DNA of 64,000 nt from Bacteroidota bacterium (GCA_016718035.1 JADKEK010000004.1:1-64000), one strand, 5' to 3'. Positions 39,017-48,759 are shown, numbered from the stretch's first letter. Numbers and translations are program-made. Notes: a model not told the origin generated them from the sequence alone.

Positions 39017-40840
39017 TTATATAGGTAATGTTACTGTAATGGTTGTTCCTTGCTTATTGGCACTTTTTACATTTAGTGTTGCTCCAATTTCTTTAGCACG
39101 ACGATGTAAATTGCCTAATCCGTTTCCGTTAATGCTATTTGTTTTTTGTGGATCAAATCCTTTGCCATTATCGCTTAAAATTATCGTTAGCATGTTGCCA
39201 TCGTAATTAGCATTAAAATTTATTTCAGTGGCCTCGGCGTATTTAAAGGCATTATAAATACTTTCTTTAAATATTAGATAAATGTTTTTTCGCTGCTCCA
39301 TATTTAAACTTATGGCATTAGCAGTTTCTTCAATCTTAGCAACATAATTTAATTCAGCGGCTTGTTGTAATTCACTGGCATAATTCTGAATACGCAAAAA
39401 CATTTTTTCCGAACTGTCATTATCCGGTTTAATCGCCCAAACAATATCACTCATGTTTTCTACAGCTTCTCCACTTACTTCTTCAATTTTAGCGAGTAAG
39501 GCATTTACCTTATCTGCATCGTTTTCTTTTTGCAATTTGGTGACTAACTGACTGAAATAGGAAATACTGCCTAGGGTTGAACCAATATCGTCGTGAAGGT
39601 CTGAACTAATTCTTGTCCTGTCCGATACCAGTTGTTGTTCAAATTCCAGTTTTTTCTTGAGTTGTCGTCGGTTGAATAATAATAATAAAATAGCCAAAAC
39701 CAGCACTGCTGCTACAATTATACCGGTATTAATGAGCTTTTGACGTTTAATAATTTGTTCCTTCTTTTCGGTTTCATACTGGGTTTGTATCTCACTTATT
39801 TTACTCGCTTTTTCCTGATTGTAAACAGAATCGCGAAATAAAATATGTTGCTCCATCATTATTTCAGCCGAGTCGAATTTGCCTTGGTAACTAAACACAT
39901 TGGCCAAATACATATAATTATCTTCCACCACTTCCAGGCGATTAGCCTCCAATAATAAAACATTGCTGTTGTGTAAATAGGATTTCGCTTTTTCCGGGTT
40001 GCCGGTTTTAAAATATAAAATACCCATATTGCTCAAACACACACCTAATTCAGGTAAACCCTCAGCGGAATAAATGGCTGCAGCTTTTTCAAAATAATAT
40101 AATGCACTATCTACCTTATTTAAATTGTTGTAGGCAGTTCCTAAATTGTTATAAATATTGCCAATATCATCCGGAGCTGCATCTTCGGTTAGGGTTTCTT
40201 CAATTTGTAATAAATAACTAATTGCTTTGCGCGATTCGTTCATGTCGATATACAATGAACTTAAATTGATGGTTGATAATAAAATCGCATCGGCATTATC
40301 GGCTTTTTGTGCATATTCAAAACTATAGGTATAATATTTTAAAGCCTCCTCCGGACTTTCATTTTTTTGATAAGCTATTCCTAAATTGCCTGAATATTTT
40401 GAAATTAATCCATCGTCTTTTAAACTCTCGGCAATTTTAACCGATTCTAAATGATAAAAAATGGCGGAGTCAAATTGTGCTGAATTGTGAAATACGTTTC
40501 CAATATTAGAATATACGCGAGCAACCAGCTCGGGGTCGTTGAGTTGTTTGCGGTAATACAAACTTTTTTGATAAAACCTGATTGCTCCTTCAAAATTACC
40601 CTTGTTTTTTTCTAGCAAACCTAAACGGGTATATCCATCGCCTAAACCTTTTGCGTAATTTATTTTTTCTGAAAGAGCAATAGCCTCGTCTGCCAGCAGT
40701 TTGCAGGAATCGGGGTTAGCTTCTCTAAGTTCAAAGCTGCGTTTATTTATTTGGTTGATATAAGCAGTATCCGTACGCGACGCATAGAGGTTTGCGCCAA
40801 AAAGCACAAAAAAAGAAGCCAACGTAAATAGATATTTCAT
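39017..40840 (-). CDS. TPR sensor histidine kinase (HisKA_3 type)
   Basis: 607 residues from the ATG at 40840. Longer starts at 40846 (ATG) and 40855 (TTG) are possible, but the TTG is part of a TATATTTG promoter box (40853-40860). The signal peptide is MKYLFTLASFFVLFGANLYA. Seven or so TPR units (about 40-330) form the periplasmic sensor part. A coiled coil, a transmembrane helix (about 370-389) and the dimerisation helix follow, with phosphoacceptor His416 in SSDLHDDIGS. The HATPase domain ends the protein (DNGKGFDP, GNGLGNLHRRA). It signals to the response regulator at 38323. Confidence 0.93.
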   Translation of the reverse strand: MKYLFTLASFFVLFGANLYASRTDTAYINQINKRSFELREANPDSCKLLADEAIALSEKINYAKGLGDGYTRLGLLEKNKGNFEGAIRFYQKSLYYRKQLNDPELVARVYSNIGNVFHNSAQFDSAIFYHLESVKIAESLKDDGLISKYSGNLGIAYQKNESPEEALKYYTYSFEYAQKADNADAILLSTINLSSLYIDMNESRKAISYLLQIEETLTEDAAPDDIGNIYNNLGTAYNNLNKVDSALYYFEKAAAIYSAEGLPELGVCLSNMGILYFKTGNPEKAKSYLHNSNVLLLEANRLEVVEDNYMYLANVFSYQGKFDSAEIMMEQHILFRDSVYNQEKASKISEIQTQYETEKKEQIIKRQKLINTGIIVAAVLVLAILLLLFNRRQLKKKLEFEQQLVSDRTRISSDLHDDIGSTLGSISYFSQLVTKLQKENDADKVNALLAKIEEVSGEAVENMSDIVWAIKPDNDSSEKMFLRIQNYASELQQAAELNYVAKIEETANAISLNMEQRKNIYLIFKESIYNAFKYAEATEINFNANYDGNMLTIILSDNGKGFDPQKTNSINGNGLGNLHRRAKEIGATLNVKSANKQGTTITVTLPI

Positions 40841-40875
40841 TTGCATTGGCTTCAAATATAGCAGCTTATATTTAA

Positions 40876-41556
40876 TTAATTATCATCTGATGAATCGGCA
40901 TCAGATTGTGATGTAGTGCCTGAGCCTTTTTTCTTGCGGGTATTGTTGCTGCTGTCTTCTTCAGTGATGCGCACTTCTATTAAATTGTAAGTTGCAGGGT
41001 CATAATCACTTAAATTATAAGAGCGTTCCGAAAACAGGTCGTTAGGGTTGGCCGCTAATGGTGGAACAATATAGTTTAATACAATTTTATTTTTTGCCGG
41101 TAATAACACAATTTCAGTTGGTTGTGAAGGCAAAACAGTATTAGGAACAAATGTTTTAAAAAATACTTTGGTAGCTGGCACGGGCAATGATTTTATCCAG
41201 CAATAAGGCATTACATTAGTGCCATCGTGTGTAAAATGTTCTTCATTTTTAATGTTTACCGTAACAGAACCAACTACAGAACCATTTGGAATTAAAATAC
41301 GTACCGAAATTTTATTGTAATTACCTGATGAACTCGAAGGTAATGGATAGGTTTGTTTTATTTCATCAATAAAGGGAGCGCTCGAACTGACAAGCGTAAA
41401 TTCATACACCCTTACACCATTTTGATAGGGGTCGTCGAATTCATTTATTGTTGAATTAATCGTATAATTTCCGTTACTGCTGTTGGTATTAATTAAAAAT
41501 GTAAACGTAGCAGTAGCATGATCGATAAATATATGTGGTTTTAAAGATTGTAACAT
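40876..41556 (-). CDS. Hypothetical protein encoded with a subtilase
   Basis: 226 residues, not recognised. A beta-rich body (VRVYEFTLVSSSAPFIDEIK, SVVGSVTVNIKNEEHFTHDG) is followed by a low-complexity tail with RKKKGSG and a Ser/Asp-rich end. There is no signal peptide or membrane helix. The gene begins 9 bases after the subtilase stop and is clearly co-transcribed with it. It may be a substrate, inhibitor or chaperone of that protease. The same two-gene layout, a cytosolic protease followed by a 226-residue unknown, occurs at 36575-38199. Confidence 0.75.
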   Translation of the reverse strand: MLQSLKPHIFIDHATATFTFLINTNSSNGNYTINSTINEFDDPYQNGVRVYEFTLVSSSAPFIDEIKQTYPLPSSSSGNYNKISVRILIPNGSVVGSVTVNIKNEEHFTHDGTNVMPYCWIKSLPVPATKVFFKTFVPNTVLPSQPTEIVLLPAKNKIVLNYIVPPLAANPNDLFSERSYNLSDYDPATYNLIEVRITEEDSSNNTRKKKGSGTTSQSDADSSDDN

Positions 41557-41565
41557 AGAATAAAT

Positions 41566-42663
41566 TTAAAGGTTTGCAATTTTGAAATGTTTAACATGGG
41601 TTGTGCGACTGGCATCAAACATGTTTTGATTTTGAAGTGTCGCGTTTTGGTTTAATTCAAAAAATATTTGGCTGGGATGTAAATTGCTCGTCCCTGCGCT
41701 AATGTGGATTAATTTCTGAATATATAAGCCCGCTAACACAGCCGCTGCCTGACTGCTGCCACTCAGCACACTAACTGCATCTACAGCTCCAATTCCGGTA
41801 GAAATGGTATCGGCGCCAACAGCACTAAATACGTGATTGCCAAAATCATGGTCCTCATCACAATTACGTTGAGTAAATGATGCTAATTTATTATCGCTAT
41901 CGTTGGCCATAGCAACGAGTATATTTTTAAAATAAGCAGGATAGGCTAAACCCGAAGCAATACTTTTTGTAAATGTCGGTTGATAATATTCGTATGCATT
42001 ACCTGCTGAAACTACCACGGCAATTCCCATTTTATATAACCCCTGAATGAGTTTATTTATTCGATGGTTACAAACAGGATAATCTGTATTTACATTATCA
42101 AATGCATTATAAGCCAGTACAACAATTTTAATTTTGTCGTCTTCTTTCATTCCCGGCTTTAAATTATAATTAAACACTTGCTCTAAACCTTCAGCAATAG
42201 CATACCATGAAGTGCTACCACTATTGTCAGCAGTAACCCGAATACTTACTAACCGAGCATCCGGTATCATGCCGCCAATTTTTTTTGTTTTTGTAACACC
42301 ATCAACGTTATAGTTGATAGTAATGTGGTCGGCAACCAAAATGCCGGCCAAGTGTGTGCCATGTCCATGCTCGTCAGTCAGCTTACCATTAGGTCCTTTA
42401 GTTGAACCGTCATACATCATAGATGCAATTACTTTGTTTTGTAAAGCTTTGTGTTCAGCATAAACTCCTGTATCTAATAATGCAATTACATTGTGTTTGC
42501 CGCCGTCATTAATTTTGTAGTAAAGGGCAGGGCTAATAAACTCACTTACATATTGTTCGTCTGTTTTGTTAAGTGAATCAATAGCTAATGGTTTAGGGTG
42601 AACGGTGAATGCCGTTTGTTGTTTTCTGAAATCTTTAATTTCTTTAAATAAGATACTTCCCAT
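41566..42663 (-). CDS. Subtilisin-like serine protease (S8), apparently cytoplasmic
   Basis: 365 residues. The catalytic triad is visible: Asp64 in ALLDTGVYA, His101 in HGHGTHLAGIL and Ser304 in LSGSSQAAAVLAG; the oxyanion Asn222 is in SAGNAYEY. The usual GTSMAAP block is changed to GSSQAAA. It lacks a signal peptide and any obvious propeptide (about 55 residues precede the catalytic core), so it probably works inside the cell. A perfect TACATTTG promoter box lies 20 bases before the ATG. It heads an operon with the protein at 40876. Confidence 0.92.
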   Translation of the reverse strand: MGSILFKEIKDFRKQQTAFTVHPKPLAIDSLNKTDEQYVSEFISPALYYKINDGGKHNVIALLDTGVYAEHKALQNKVIASMMYDGSTKGPNGKLTDEHGHGTHLAGILVADHITINYNVDGVTKTKKIGGMIPDARLVSIRVTADNSGSTSWYAIAEGLEQVFNYNLKPGMKEDDKIKIVVLAYNAFDNVNTDYPVCNHRINKLIQGLYKMGIAVVVSAGNAYEYYQPTFTKSIASGLAYPAYFKNILVAMANDSDNKLASFTQRNCDEDHDFGNHVFSAVGADTISTGIGAVDAVSVLSGSSQAAAVLAGLYIQKLIHISAGTSNLHPSQIFFELNQNATLQNQNMFDASRTTHVKHFKIANL

Positions 42664-42682
42664 AAATGTGTTTTTGTTGACA

Positions 42683-42690
42683 CAAATGTA
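42683..42690 (-). promoter_or_regulatory. Promoter box of the subtilase operon
   Basis: TACATTTG on the minus strand matches TAnnTTTG. The ATG follows 20 bases later. No clear TTTG element is seen at the upstream position. Confidence 0.55.
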
Positions 42691-42732
42691 GAAGTATAAA
42701 ACAATACTGCAGTACCCAAATATGGGGATAGC

Positions 42733-43605
42733 TTACTCGCCCGGAGAATTATCGTCTCCACTTACATTTCCATGGACAGATATCATGCGCCAGCCTTCAG
42801 GAAGCGGACATTGTTTTTTGCTTTTAGTGCCTGCTATGCGCAGTTGGAGCGAGTTGTTGTGCAGATTTACCGTGCCGTCTGTATGGCCGCCATTTTCTAC
42901 AGCAAGTGCTTTGGTAATTTGCCATTCACCGGATGAAGAAGTAAATGTTTTAATGACAGCATTACATGCATCATTGGTTACACCCATTTTGGTGAATAAA
43001 TTAATGTATTCTTTTTGCCATGCAGGATGAAATGGTACACCGTAATATTTATTTTTTTTATCAGGACAAGGTTCGGTGCCACAGCAGGGTTCATTACAAA
43101 TTGCGCCATAAGCATCATTGGCATGTATCCAGATTTTTTCGTCGCTGCGCAGCGGGTAGTTTAATATGTTATGGAAGGCGTCTATAAATTCATTGTTAAT
43201 ATGGTCGTTGTGATAGTGCGGAACAATAAACTGTAATAAAACACTATCGCGATGTAAATCAAATATTTTAGTAATAACACTATCTACTTGATTTACATCG
43301 GCAATAGCCGGTCCGGTTCCGTAAAATTTTGCACCTAAATAATAATTGTTATCATTACAATCACTACACATATCGGCGAAGTCGCCATAGCCTGAACCGT
43401 AGATCCATACTGTGTCTCCGGTGCCTTTAATAATATAAATATTGGAAGTAGTCCAGGGTAAACTGTCGGCATAAATCATACTGTGTACCACATATACAGA
43501 TTGTTCAACAACTGTTTCGGTGCCATCGTTTAATTGCGGCAATTCGCGTTTGCCACATCCCAATATCAACAATAAAAAAATGCCAACAATAAAAAAATAT
43601 CGCAC
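42733..43605 (-). CDS. Metallo-beta-lactamase-fold lipoprotein
   Basis: 290 residues. The N-terminus MRYFFIVGIFLLLILGCGKR has a lipobox with Cys17, so it is a lipoprotein of the cell envelope. The metal motif HYHNDH at 130-135 fits HxHxDH of metallo-beta-lactamase-fold hydrolases, and ENGGHTDGTVNL supplies a later His. A cysteine-rich insert (EPCCGTEPCPDKK) is unusual and could bind a further metal or form disulfides. Substrate is unknown. It lies 5 bases downstream of the 232-residue exported protein and is co-transcribed with it. Confidence 0.8.
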   Translation of the reverse strand: MRYFFIVGIFLLLILGCGKRELPQLNDGTETVVEQSVYVVHSMIYADSLPWTTSNIYIIKGTGDTVWIYGSGYGDFADMCSDCNDNNYYLGAKFYGTGPAIADVNQVDSVITKIFDLHRDSVLLQFIVPHYHNDHINNEFIDAFHNILNYPLRSDEKIWIHANDAYGAICNEPCCGTEPCPDKKNKYYGVPFHPAWQKEYINLFTKMGVTNDACNAVIKTFTSSSGEWQITKALAVENGGHTDGTVNLHNNSLQLRIAGTKSKKQCPLPEGWRMISVHGNVSGDDNSPGE

Positions 43606-43610
43606 AAATA

Positions 43611-44309
43611 TTATTTGCTAAATGAAGTAAGTATTTGTTTTGAAGGATATTTTCCTTTTTCGTCGATGCTTTCCATTTTAACCATTCCCACGTTTTTAGC
43701 CATATACATGGTTGCACTTGATTTTGATTTAAACATGGCAGAGATTACTTCGGTATCGTAAGTATATTTTACACAATTAAATGTTCCGGCAGGTGTTGTT
43801 ACCGATTCGTTGCCAACTACTTTACGATTGGTTGTTTTCATTTTCATGCTCATTAATTGCATGCCGTTCATGGTAACAGTCATACTGCTTTCAGCATCAG
43901 GTAATGTTTGACCTGCAACCGGGTTGGAAGGAAATTCCATGTATTGGTCAGTAACTTCTATGGTAACATCATCCATACCTTCAAATTGGTCTTTTGGAAA
44001 CATATTACTCATGTCCATGAAAAAACTTTCCTGAGTACATTTCATAATTACTTCACCTTTATTCACCGATTTGTCTTTTTGGTCAAACATTTCAATGTTT
44101 ATTTTCGCTTCTACACCATCGGCTACATTATTAAGTGCTGTTAATTCACTTACACTGCGTGATTGTACTTTATCTTTTCCATCGTAACTGGTAATTTCCC
44201 ATTTGGTACCAACTTCAGTTGGGAAAAATGATTCGCAATTATTATCGCTTTTAAATGCGGTTGCCATGAGCATAACTAATGCACATAACATTATACTTGT
44301 TTTTTTCAT
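43611..44309 (-). CDS. Exported hypothetical protein, DUF3108-like
   Basis: 232 residues with a signal peptide (MKKTSIMLCALVMLMATAF). The mature part begins NCESFFPTEVGTKWEITSYD, then alternates beta strands, with TTPAGTFNCVKYTYDTEV and a C-terminal GMVKMESIDEKGKYPSKQIL. This pattern is typical of DUF3108/TapB-like lipocalin-type envelope proteins of Bacteroidota. Function is unknown. Its TAACTTTG promoter box (44326-44333) uses the TAA stop codon of mfd as its first bases. It heads the operon with the metallo-hydrolase. Confidence 0.75.
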   Translation of the reverse strand: MKKTSIMLCALVMLMATAFKSDNNCESFFPTEVGTKWEITSYDGKDKVQSRSVSELTALNNVADGVEAKINIEMFDQKDKSVNKGEVIMKCTQESFFMDMSNMFPKDQFEGMDDVTIEVTDQYMEFPSNPVAGQTLPDAESSMTVTMNGMQLMSMKMKTTNRKVVGNESVTTPAGTFNCVKYTYDTEVISAMFKSKSSATMYMAKNVGMVKMESIDEKGKYPSKQILTSFSK

Positions 44310-44330
44310 AGTAATGGTTTTGTAACAAAG

Positions 44331-47300
44331 TTACTGCTTTGGGGCAGGACTAAAAAGGTTTTGATGCATGTTTTGCAGTAATTGCCTTGCATGGCTCATG
44401 CTTTGTACCTGCTCAAAAATGAGGATGAGGTGTTTATCGGTTTGTTTGATAATTCCGGTAGTTTTTTTCTGCGCGATAAGCTGCATAATGTTGTGAAACA
44501 GCGGACTATCATAAAACACCGATTCGGGATTTTCAACAAAATAACAACGTAACTTCCTGCTTTTGAATATGATACGCTCTAAACCCATATCCTTTGCCAA
44601 CCAGCGTAATCGGATGCCGTTAAACAACTCTTCCACTTGTCGCGGAACTTTTCCAAAACGGTCGGTGAGCTCGTTTTTAAATTGTGTAATCTGTTCTTCG
44701 TTGGCAACATTGTCTAAACGGGTATAAATACTCATCCGCTCGTTAATGTTGGTGATATAAGCATCAGGAATCAGCATCTCCAAATCGGTATCAATTTGTA
44801 CATCGCGCACATATTCCTGTTTTTCTTCAATTTGTTCGGCAAATAATGCTTTAAATTGAGTTTGTTTTAATTCGCGAATGGCTTCATCCAGAATTTTATG
44901 ATACATATCGAAGCCGATTTCAGAAATAAATCCACTTTGTTCGGCTCCTAATAAATTCCCGGCACCACGAATGTCCAAATCGCGCATAGAAATCTGGAAA
45001 CCACTGCCTAAATCAGCAAATTGTTCAATGGTGCGCAATCTTTTTCTCGAATCGTCGGGTAAACCAAATAAAGGCGGAGAAATTAAATAACAATAGGCCT
45101 TTTTATTACTTCTACCCACACGGCCACGCAACTGATGTAAATCGCTCAAGCCAAACCAATGGGCGTTATTAATAATAATGGTATTCGCATTTGGAATATC
45201 TAATCCGCTTTCAACTATATTGGTGCAAACTAAAACATCGTAAGTTTTATCAATAAACTTTAGCATGTGGTCTTCCAACTCTTCGCCTTCCAACTGACCA
45301 TGTGCAACACCAATATTTAAATCGGGGCAAACTTTTTTAATGAGTGCCGCAGTTTCCTGAATATCGCGCACACGGTTATGAATAAAATACACCTGACCAC
45401 CGCGATAAATTTCCTGATAAATGGCATCGCGAATAAATTCAGCATCAAATGTTTTTAATTCAGTTTGAATGGGTTGACGGTTAGGCGGAGGTGTATTGAT
45501 AATAGATAAATCACGCGCTCCCATCATACTAAATTGTAAGGTACGTGGAATTGGTGTTGCAGTTAATGTAAGTGTATCAATATTTGCTCTGAATGCGCGT
45601 AATTTTTCTTTAACGGTAACACCAAATTTTTGCTCTTCATCGATAATGAGTAAACCTAAATCTTTGAATTTAATTTTTTTACCGATGATAGCATGTGTGC
45701 CAACAAGTATATCTACTTTACCGGCTTCTAGTTTTTCTAAAGTTGTTTTTTTATCCTTATCAGATTTAAAACGATTGATATAATCAACCGTAACCGGAAA
45801 TTCTTTTAATCGTTCGGAAAATGTTTTAAAGTGCTGACTTGCCAGAATTGTGGTTGGAACCAAAACAGCAACTTGTTTGCCATCAGTTACTGCTTTAAAC
45901 GCAGCGCGAATGGCAATTTCCGTTTTCCCAAATCCCACATCACCACATACCAATCGGTCCATTGGATGCGGTTTTTCCATATCGCGTTTTACATCAACCG
46001 TGGCTCTGTATTGGTCAGGAGTATCTTCGTAAATAAAGCTGGCTTCTAATTCATTTTGCAAATAACCATCTGGCGAATAGGCAAAACCTTTGCTAGATTT
46101 TCTTTTGGCATATAGAGCAATTAAATCTTTCGCTATATCTTTTACTTTCGCTTTTGTTTTGCGTTTTAATTGCTCCCAGGCATCGCTTCCTATTTTATTC
46201 AGTTTCGGTTGCGTGCCTTCTTTGCCTGCGTATTTTGATATTTTATGTAATGAATTAATATTTACATATAATAAATCGTTATCGCGATAAATTAATCGAA
46301 CAGCTTCCTGTATTTGTCCTCCGATTTCAATTTTTTCTAAACCCGAATACACGCCAACACCATGATCGATATGTGTTACAAAATCGCCGGGACGCAATTC
46401 CATTAAAGTTTTTAATGTAATGGCATCGGTTTTGGAGAAACCACTTTTAACGGTGTATTTATGATGGCGTTCAAATATCTGATGGTCGGTAAAACAAACT
46501 ATTTTTTTATCATTATCGATAAAACCGGCAGCTATTGTTGTTGATGCAGCGCCATCTTCGTTAATTACCGGAATGATAGGTAAATATTTTACCTGTGCAT
46601 TTAAATCGGTAAATATTTCATGAAACCTTTCAGCCTGTCGCGCATTACTCATAAAAATAAATAAATGATAACGCAACGATTGAAATTCCTTCAGCTTTTG
46701 AATAAGTTGCTCGAAATTGCGATTAAACAAAGGTTGTGGAGCAGCATCAAATTGAATAATTTGTGTATCCGGTAAATTACTGTGTAAACCAAATTCAACT
46801 GCCGAGAAATGTGGTACTTCCTCTAACAACGCAGGTCCCGACAACAATAATTCCTCAGGCGGATATTTATTAAACGGATGGTCGCGATCTAGCAGTTTTT
46901 CTTTTTTTGTTATTTCATACCAGTCCAATGCCTTTTCATATACTTTATTAATTACCTCAAAGGTATATTTGGCATCTTTAAACCAAACAATAGTGTTTTT
47001 TGGCAATGAATGAAATAGTGATGATTTTTGCTCTGCACCAAACTGGGTTTGGATATTCGGTATAATGGTAACCTGCGAAATGGTTTTTTCAGAAATTTGT
47101 GTGGTAGGGTCAAAAACACGGATACTTTCTACTTCGTCGTCATATAATTCAACGCGATAAGGCATTTCATTGCCAAAAGAAAAAATATCGATAATACCAC
47201 CACGCACCGAAAATTGTCCGGGCTCATACACAAAATCTGTTCTTTCAAACCCATTTTCTGCTAACAAATCAATAATAAAATGGTCGTCGAGTTTTTCACC

Positions 47301-47753
47301 TTTTTTTAAAAGAATAATATTTTCTTTTAATACTTCTGCAACTACAAATTTCTCAACGAGTGCTTCAGGATAAGTTACTATTATTTCTCCACGGGTATGT
47401 GAATTGGTAATTTTATTAATTGCCTCAGTGCGCAATAAAACACTATTGGTATTTACCTCTTCAAATGAAGTTTCCTTTTTAAAAGAATCGGGAATAAATA
47501 AAATGTCTTTTTTGTTGAGAAGGGTTTCAAGGTCGTTTAAAAAATAACCAGCCTCTTCTTTATCGTTGAGGATAAACAGGTGATTGTGTTGAAGATTTTT
47601 GTAAACGCCGGAAACAACGAAGGAAAGTAATGAGCCTGCAATGCCCTTCAGATGCAGGTTTATCGGCTTTTGAGCCGTTGCTATCTGTCCTGTAAATGCT
47701 TTTATCCTATCATCCTGCTCGCGGTATACCGTAAGCAATTCCTGCAAGTCCAT
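44331..47753 (-). CDS. mfd: Transcription-repair coupling factor Mfd
   Basis: 1140 residues, full length. Mfd removes RNA polymerase stalled at DNA damage and recruits the UvrAB excision-repair proteins. Domains in order: UvrB-like N-terminal region, RNA-polymerase interaction domain starting near PGDFVTHIDHGVGVYSGLEK, superfamily 2 helicase with Walker A GDVGFGKTEIA (around residue 600) and DEEQKFG, motif VI LHQLRGRVGRSNKKAYCYL, and the C-terminal TRCF domain with INERMSIYTRLDN. The promoter box TACCTTTG lies at 47764-47771, 10 bases before the ATG. It is intact, in contrast to genes downstream of 48.6 kb. Confidence 0.98.
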   Translation of the reverse strand: MDLQELLTVYREQDDRIKAFTGQIATAQKPINLHLKGIAGSLLSFVVSGVYKNLQHNHLFILNDKEEAGYFLNDLETLLNKKDILFIPDSFKKETSFEEVNTNSVLLRTEAINKITNSHTRGEIIVTYPEALVEKFVVAEVLKENIILLKKGEKLDDHFIIDLLAENGFERTDFVYEPGQFSVRGGIIDIFSFGNEMPYRVELYDDEVESIRVFDPTTQISEKTISQVTIIPNIQTQFGAEQKSSLFHSLPKNTIVWFKDAKYTFEVINKVYEKALDWYEITKKEKLLDRDHPFNKYPPEELLLSGPALLEEVPHFSAVEFGLHSNLPDTQIIQFDAAPQPLFNRNFEQLIQKLKEFQSLRYHLFIFMSNARQAERFHEIFTDLNAQVKYLPIIPVINEDGAASTTIAAGFIDNDKKIVCFTDHQIFERHHKYTVKSGFSKTDAITLKTLMELRPGDFVTHIDHGVGVYSGLEKIEIGGQIQEAVRLIYRDNDLLYVNINSLHKISKYAGKEGTQPKLNKIGSDAWEQLKRKTKAKVKDIAKDLIALYAKRKSSKGFAYSPDGYLQNELEASFIYEDTPDQYRATVDVKRDMEKPHPMDRLVCGDVGFGKTEIAIRAAFKAVTDGKQVAVLVPTTILASQHFKTFSERLKEFPVTVDYINRFKSDKDKKTTLEKLEAGKVDILVGTHAIIGKKIKFKDLGLLIIDEEQKFGVTVKEKLRAFRANIDTLTLTATPIPRTLQFSMMGARDLSIINTPPPNRQPIQTELKTFDAEFIRDAIYQEIYRGGQVYFIHNRVRDIQETAALIKKVCPDLNIGVAHGQLEGEELEDHMLKFIDKTYDVLVCTNIVESGLDIPNANTIIINNAHWFGLSDLHQLRGRVGRSNKKAYCYLISPPLFGLPDDSRKRLRTIEQFADLGSGFQISMRDLDIRGAGNLLGAEQSGFISEIGFDMYHKILDEAIRELKQTQFKALFAEQIEEKQEYVRDVQIDTDLEMLIPDAYITNINERMSIYTRLDNVANEEQITQFKNELTDRFGKVPRQVEELFNGIRLRWLAKDMGLERIIFKSRKLRCYFVENPESVFYDSPLFHNIMQLIAQKKTTGIIKQTDKHLILIFEQVQSMSHARQLLQNMHQNLFSPAPKQ

Positions 47754-47763
47754 GACTGTGCTG

Positions 47764-47771
47764 CAAAGGTA
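47764..47771 (-). promoter_or_regulatory. Promoter box of mfd
   Basis: TACCTTTG on the minus strand matches TAnnTTTG, 10 bases before the mfd ATG; the mRNA leader would be very short. Confidence 0.5.
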
Positions 47772-47883
47772 TTGAATTTATATTAACATTGCTGAAGTAT
47801 AATAAGCATCGCAATGCGCTTAAATTATTTTCTCCTAAATCAACTTTTTCGTGCAACTTTGTGTTCCAGATTAAAAGCATACT

Positions 47884-48609
47884 ATGTTAACTTGGCAAAA
47901 CGGAATTGTAAAAGAAGTAATTACACAAACACATAATACGAGGAGTTTTATAATAGAGGCAATTGAACAACCGGTGTTTGATTTTATACCGGGACAGTTT
48001 GTCACACTGGATTTACCCATAAGCGAACGCCCAAGCCAAAGGATGAGGAGTTATTCCATAGCATCGGCACCAATGGGCGATAATTTGTTTGAATTACTGA
48101 TTAGTCATAAAGAAGGCGGCTTAGGTTCAACTTATTTATTTGACGAAGCTGGTGAAGGAGCTTCCTTAAAGTTCAGAGGCCCGGCTGGTAAGTTTGTATT
48201 ACCCGCAACACTCGACAGGCCAATTGTAATGATAAGCACTGGAACAGGAATTGCTCCTTTTCGCTCTCAAATATTACATTTATTGCATCATCAAATACCT
48301 GTTCCTGAAATACATTTGGTTTTTGGAACTCGTAAAGAATCGGATATATTATATCACAATGAATTATTGGAATTAGCAAAAAGGTACCCGCATTTTCATT
48401 ATCATGTTGCTTTGAGTCGCCACGAAACCCACGAATGGGAAGGTGCCAAAGGTTATGTGCATGATGTATATGAAACCATTAGCGAAAAAGGCAAACGTGA
48501 TATGGATTTTTATTTATGCGGATGGCGCAATATGGTTGCCGATGCTAAAAGCCGGATTGCTGCTCTTGGGTATGATAAAGAAAGAGTACATTTGGAGGTT
48601 TACGACTAA
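47884..48609 (+). CDS. Ferredoxin-NADP reductase-type flavin oxidoreductase
   Basis: 241 residues. The FAD-binding domain has RMRSYSIASAP (RxYSxxS motif) at about 52-62. The NAD(P) domain has STGTGIAPFRSQIL near 115-128 and ends with the CGW motif in YLCGWRNMVADAK. It passes electrons between NAD(P)H and a protein or small acceptor; lack of a 2Fe-2S domain points to a stand-alone reductase. The acceptor is not encoded next to it. It lies 3 bases before the frameshifted membrane glycosyltransferase. Confidence 0.9.
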   Translation: MLTWQNGIVKEVITQTHNTRSFIIEAIEQPVFDFIPGQFVTLDLPISERPSQRMRSYSIASAPMGDNLFELLISHKEGGLGSTYLFDEAGEGASLKFRGPAGKFVLPATLDRPIVMISTGTGIAPFRSQILHLLHHQIPVPEIHLVFGTRKESDILYHNELLELAKRYPHFHYHVALSRHETHEWEGAKGYVHDVYETISEKGKRDMDFYLCGWRNMVADAKSRIAALGYDKERVHLEVYD

Positions 48610-48612
48610 CCT

Positions 48613-48759
48613 ATGGCCATTATCATACTGATTACCCTAATTGCACTTTTTATCACTGCAAGTGGATATTTTAAAAATACTAAACAAGGTAATTGGTATG
48701 CATTTATAATTGCGGTGGTAATTTTAGCGCCTATACTGCTATTACTACCGAACTTTTAA
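48613..48759 (+). CDS. Probable N-terminus of the frameshifted membrane glycosyltransferase
   Basis: A 48-codon frame encodes two hydrophobic stretches (MAIIILITLIALFITASGYF and AFIIAVVILAPILLLLPNF). It starts 3 bases after the reductase stop codon and runs straight into the next membrane frame at 48693. I read it as the first part of that gene, separated by an indel near 48750. A free-standing small membrane protein is the alternative. Confidence 0.5.
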   Translation: MAIIILITLIALFITASGYFKNTKQGNWYAFIIAVVILAPILLLLPNF

